A stretch of 5,869 nucleotides of DNA from positions 1 to 5,869 of the forward strand of contig CAZPUJ010000185.1 in the NCBI GenBank assembly GCA_964589725.1, read 5' to 3'. A program made the translations under genes and the position numbers. Positions 5,184 to 5,869 of this stretch are shown here, in pieces (position 1 is the stretch's first letter; every line of letters begins with the position of its first letter). The stretch is from CAYSHJ01 sp964589725. Its GTDB lineage: Bacteria; Planctomycetota; Planctomycetia; Planctomycetales; Planctomycetaceae. The notes beneath the pieces were generated by a model, which saw only the letters and a program-made list of their open reading frames with translations, was not told the origin of the DNA and did no database searches.

Positions 5184-5248
5184 CTTCGTTCCCCTCGTTG
5201 GCTTCTGTTCAAAACAGTTTGGAACAAAAGGAAACAAAGGCACCGAAT
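5184..5248. repeat. Long imperfect inverted repeat between coaE and the small Cys protein gene
   Basis: The left arm 5184-5210 (begins CTTCGTTCCCCTCGTTGG) and right arm 5222-5248 (begins GAACAAAAGGAAACAAAGG) are complementary at 18 of 27 positions around an 11-base spacer. Several mismatches are A for G changes that would become G-U pairs in a minus-strand RNA but C-A in the plus-strand RNA. It lies about 40-100 bases after the coaE stop and may be a decayed palindromic element. Confidence 0.4.
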
Positions 5249-5268
5249 GAAATCAGCTTCAAAAGATC

Positions 5269-5604
5269 ATGAACAATGCAACGTGGGTTTATTTCGACTG
5301 TCGCGAGGCGGTTCGTCGCGAAACCTATCACCCCGTTGACGTGCCATGTCCAAGTTGCGGACAGGCATGCCGACGGATCGGTGACAGAATTCGAATCCCA
5401 GCCGGGAGCAACGTGCGTGCTTGGCAACGTCTTCGTGAGAGCCTCTGTGAGCAACGGCTAGCTGTATTGGATTCCCACGAGATTTCCCAGGTGCTCCAAC
5501 ATCACGACTTGGAACAGCAGCTTATCGAACTTGAATCACGTCCACCGAACGCGGCGCGAGCAAAATCAATTTGGTCGCTGCGAAAGCAACTCGGCTCCAT
5601 GTGA
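5269..5604 (+). CDS. Small protein with a partial zinc-ribbon-like Cys motif, unknown function
   Basis: 111 residues. The N-terminal half reads like a degenerate zinc ribbon: YFDCREAV (Cys11), then PCPSCGQAC (Cys27, Cys30, Cys34) followed by a short basic strand-like stretch, RRIGDRIRIPAGSNVRAW (35-52). A standard ribbon needs a second CxxC; here only Cys11, His21 and Cys34 could supply further ligands. The C-terminal half (52-111) is charged and helical (LESLC-like helix, then HHDLEQQLIELES), without signal peptide or membrane segment, so it should be cytoplasmic. The in-frame TGA at 5248 limits the start to ATG 5269; only a weak AAAGA-like site precedes it. Codon use and composition are like the neighbours, and the start and stop bound a sensible protein, but no family is recognised. 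It lies between coaE and the truncated gene at the right edge, on the same strand. Confidence 0.62.
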   Translation: MNNATWVYFDCREAVRRETYHPVDVPCPSCGQACRRIGDRIRIPAGSNVRAWQRLRESLCEQRLAVLDSHEISQVLQHHDLEQQLIELESRPPNAARAKSIWSLRKQLGSM

Positions 5605-5618
5605 ACGCCACTGAAAAC

Positions 5619-5669
5619 AAAAATCCAAAGCGGTGCTGACACACCGCACTCCAAATCGAAAATCCAAAG
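5619..5669. repeat. Repeated AAAATCCAAAG flanking a hairpin
   Basis: AAAATCCAAAG occurs at about 5620-5630 and again at 5659-5669. Between them GCGGTG (5630-5635) and CACCGC (5642-5647) form a 6-bp stem with a 6-base loop, and a partial TCCAAATCG copy is at 5650-5658. On the minus strand the hairpin is followed by TTTGGATTTTTG, so it could act as a weak terminator in that direction; on the plus strand there is no T tract. Confidence 0.5.
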
Positions 5670-5744
5670 TTTGACCTGTCTTCTGATACTCCTGCCTTCC
5701 GACACTTCACTTCATTTCTGCGGACGACACGTCCCGAGGTTAAC

Positions 5745-5869
5745 ATGATCGAATCCGAAAGAGCACTCGCCAATACAGTCGACTTCACCGACGACGACCT
5801 GACGGCGGAAGAAGAAGAGTACGCACGCTCGGCGTTTCCGGCGGATCAACGCTACGAAGAGATCAAACG
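5745..5869 (+). CDS. N-terminus of an acidic protein, 3' truncated by window edge
   Basis: Starting at ATG 5745, with GAGGT (5736-5740) four bases before it, 41 full codons are open to the window end. They read MIESERALANTVDFTDDDLT, then an EEEEY acidic run and a segment ending QRYEEIK. No domain is visible in so short a piece. In planctomycetes a rho gene is sometimes found near coaE, and Rho there can have an acidic, variable N-terminal extension before its conserved domain, so Rho is one candidate; this is context only and not shown by the residues. A good ribosome binding site makes the start itself reliable. Confidence 0.65.
   Translation, partial: MIESERALANTVDFTDDDLTAEEEEYARSAFPADQRYEEIK

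Noticed and set aside
5247..5339. Short open frame from ATG 5247 (MKSASKDHEQ and on) overlapping the small Cys protein
   Set aside because: About 30 codons, no homology-like features, and it conflicts with the longer frame. An upstream AAAGG makes it barely possible as a leader peptide, but nothing else supports it.

Overview
The window looks like chromosomal DNA from a planctomycete of the Pirellula/Rhodopirellula type. No marker gene names the organism. The evidence is a Tat-exported Gfo/Idh/MocA oxidoreductase of the kind planctomycetes carry in many copies, a secreted Gly/Tyr/His-rich low-complexity protein, frequent GTG/TTG starts, moderately high GC, loosely packed genes, and many palindromes and short A-rich repeats between genes.

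Left part (1-1220), plus strand: the 3' third of the flagellar export ATPase gene fliI, a divergent fliJ 21 bp later, then a 32-codon gene for a very basic protein. A strong intergenic palindrome and a terminator that reads in both directions follow. The terminator separates this group from a convergent minus-strand gene (1245-1583) for a secreted Gly/Tyr/His-rich protein.

Middle (1584-2707): a 378-bp divergent intergenic region, then a YugP-type membrane zinc metallopeptidase (1962-2651) with an excellent ribosome binding site and a 14-bp stem-loop just after it.

Right part (2708-5869), all plus strand: a Tat-exported Gfo/Idh/MocA dehydrogenase starting at GTG (2841-4244), a 199-bp gap with a hairpin and a 25-bp imperfect tandem repeat, dephospho-CoA kinase coaE (4444-5145), a small cysteine-containing protein of unknown function (5269-5604), and the start of an acidic protein that runs off the end (5745 onward). 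Apart from fliI-fliJ, the genes look like separate transcription units rather than one pathway.

The most striking feature is a 73-bp near-perfect palindrome (4641-4713) inside coaE. It reads through without a stop and adds about 23 residues at a point where CoaE proteins normally run straight into the G-x-I-x-R segment. This looks like an in-frame insertion of a palindromic repeat into an essential gene, comparable to Rickettsia palindromic elements. No larger new multi-gene system (CRISPR, phage, transposase, toxin-antitoxin or defence cluster) was seen.
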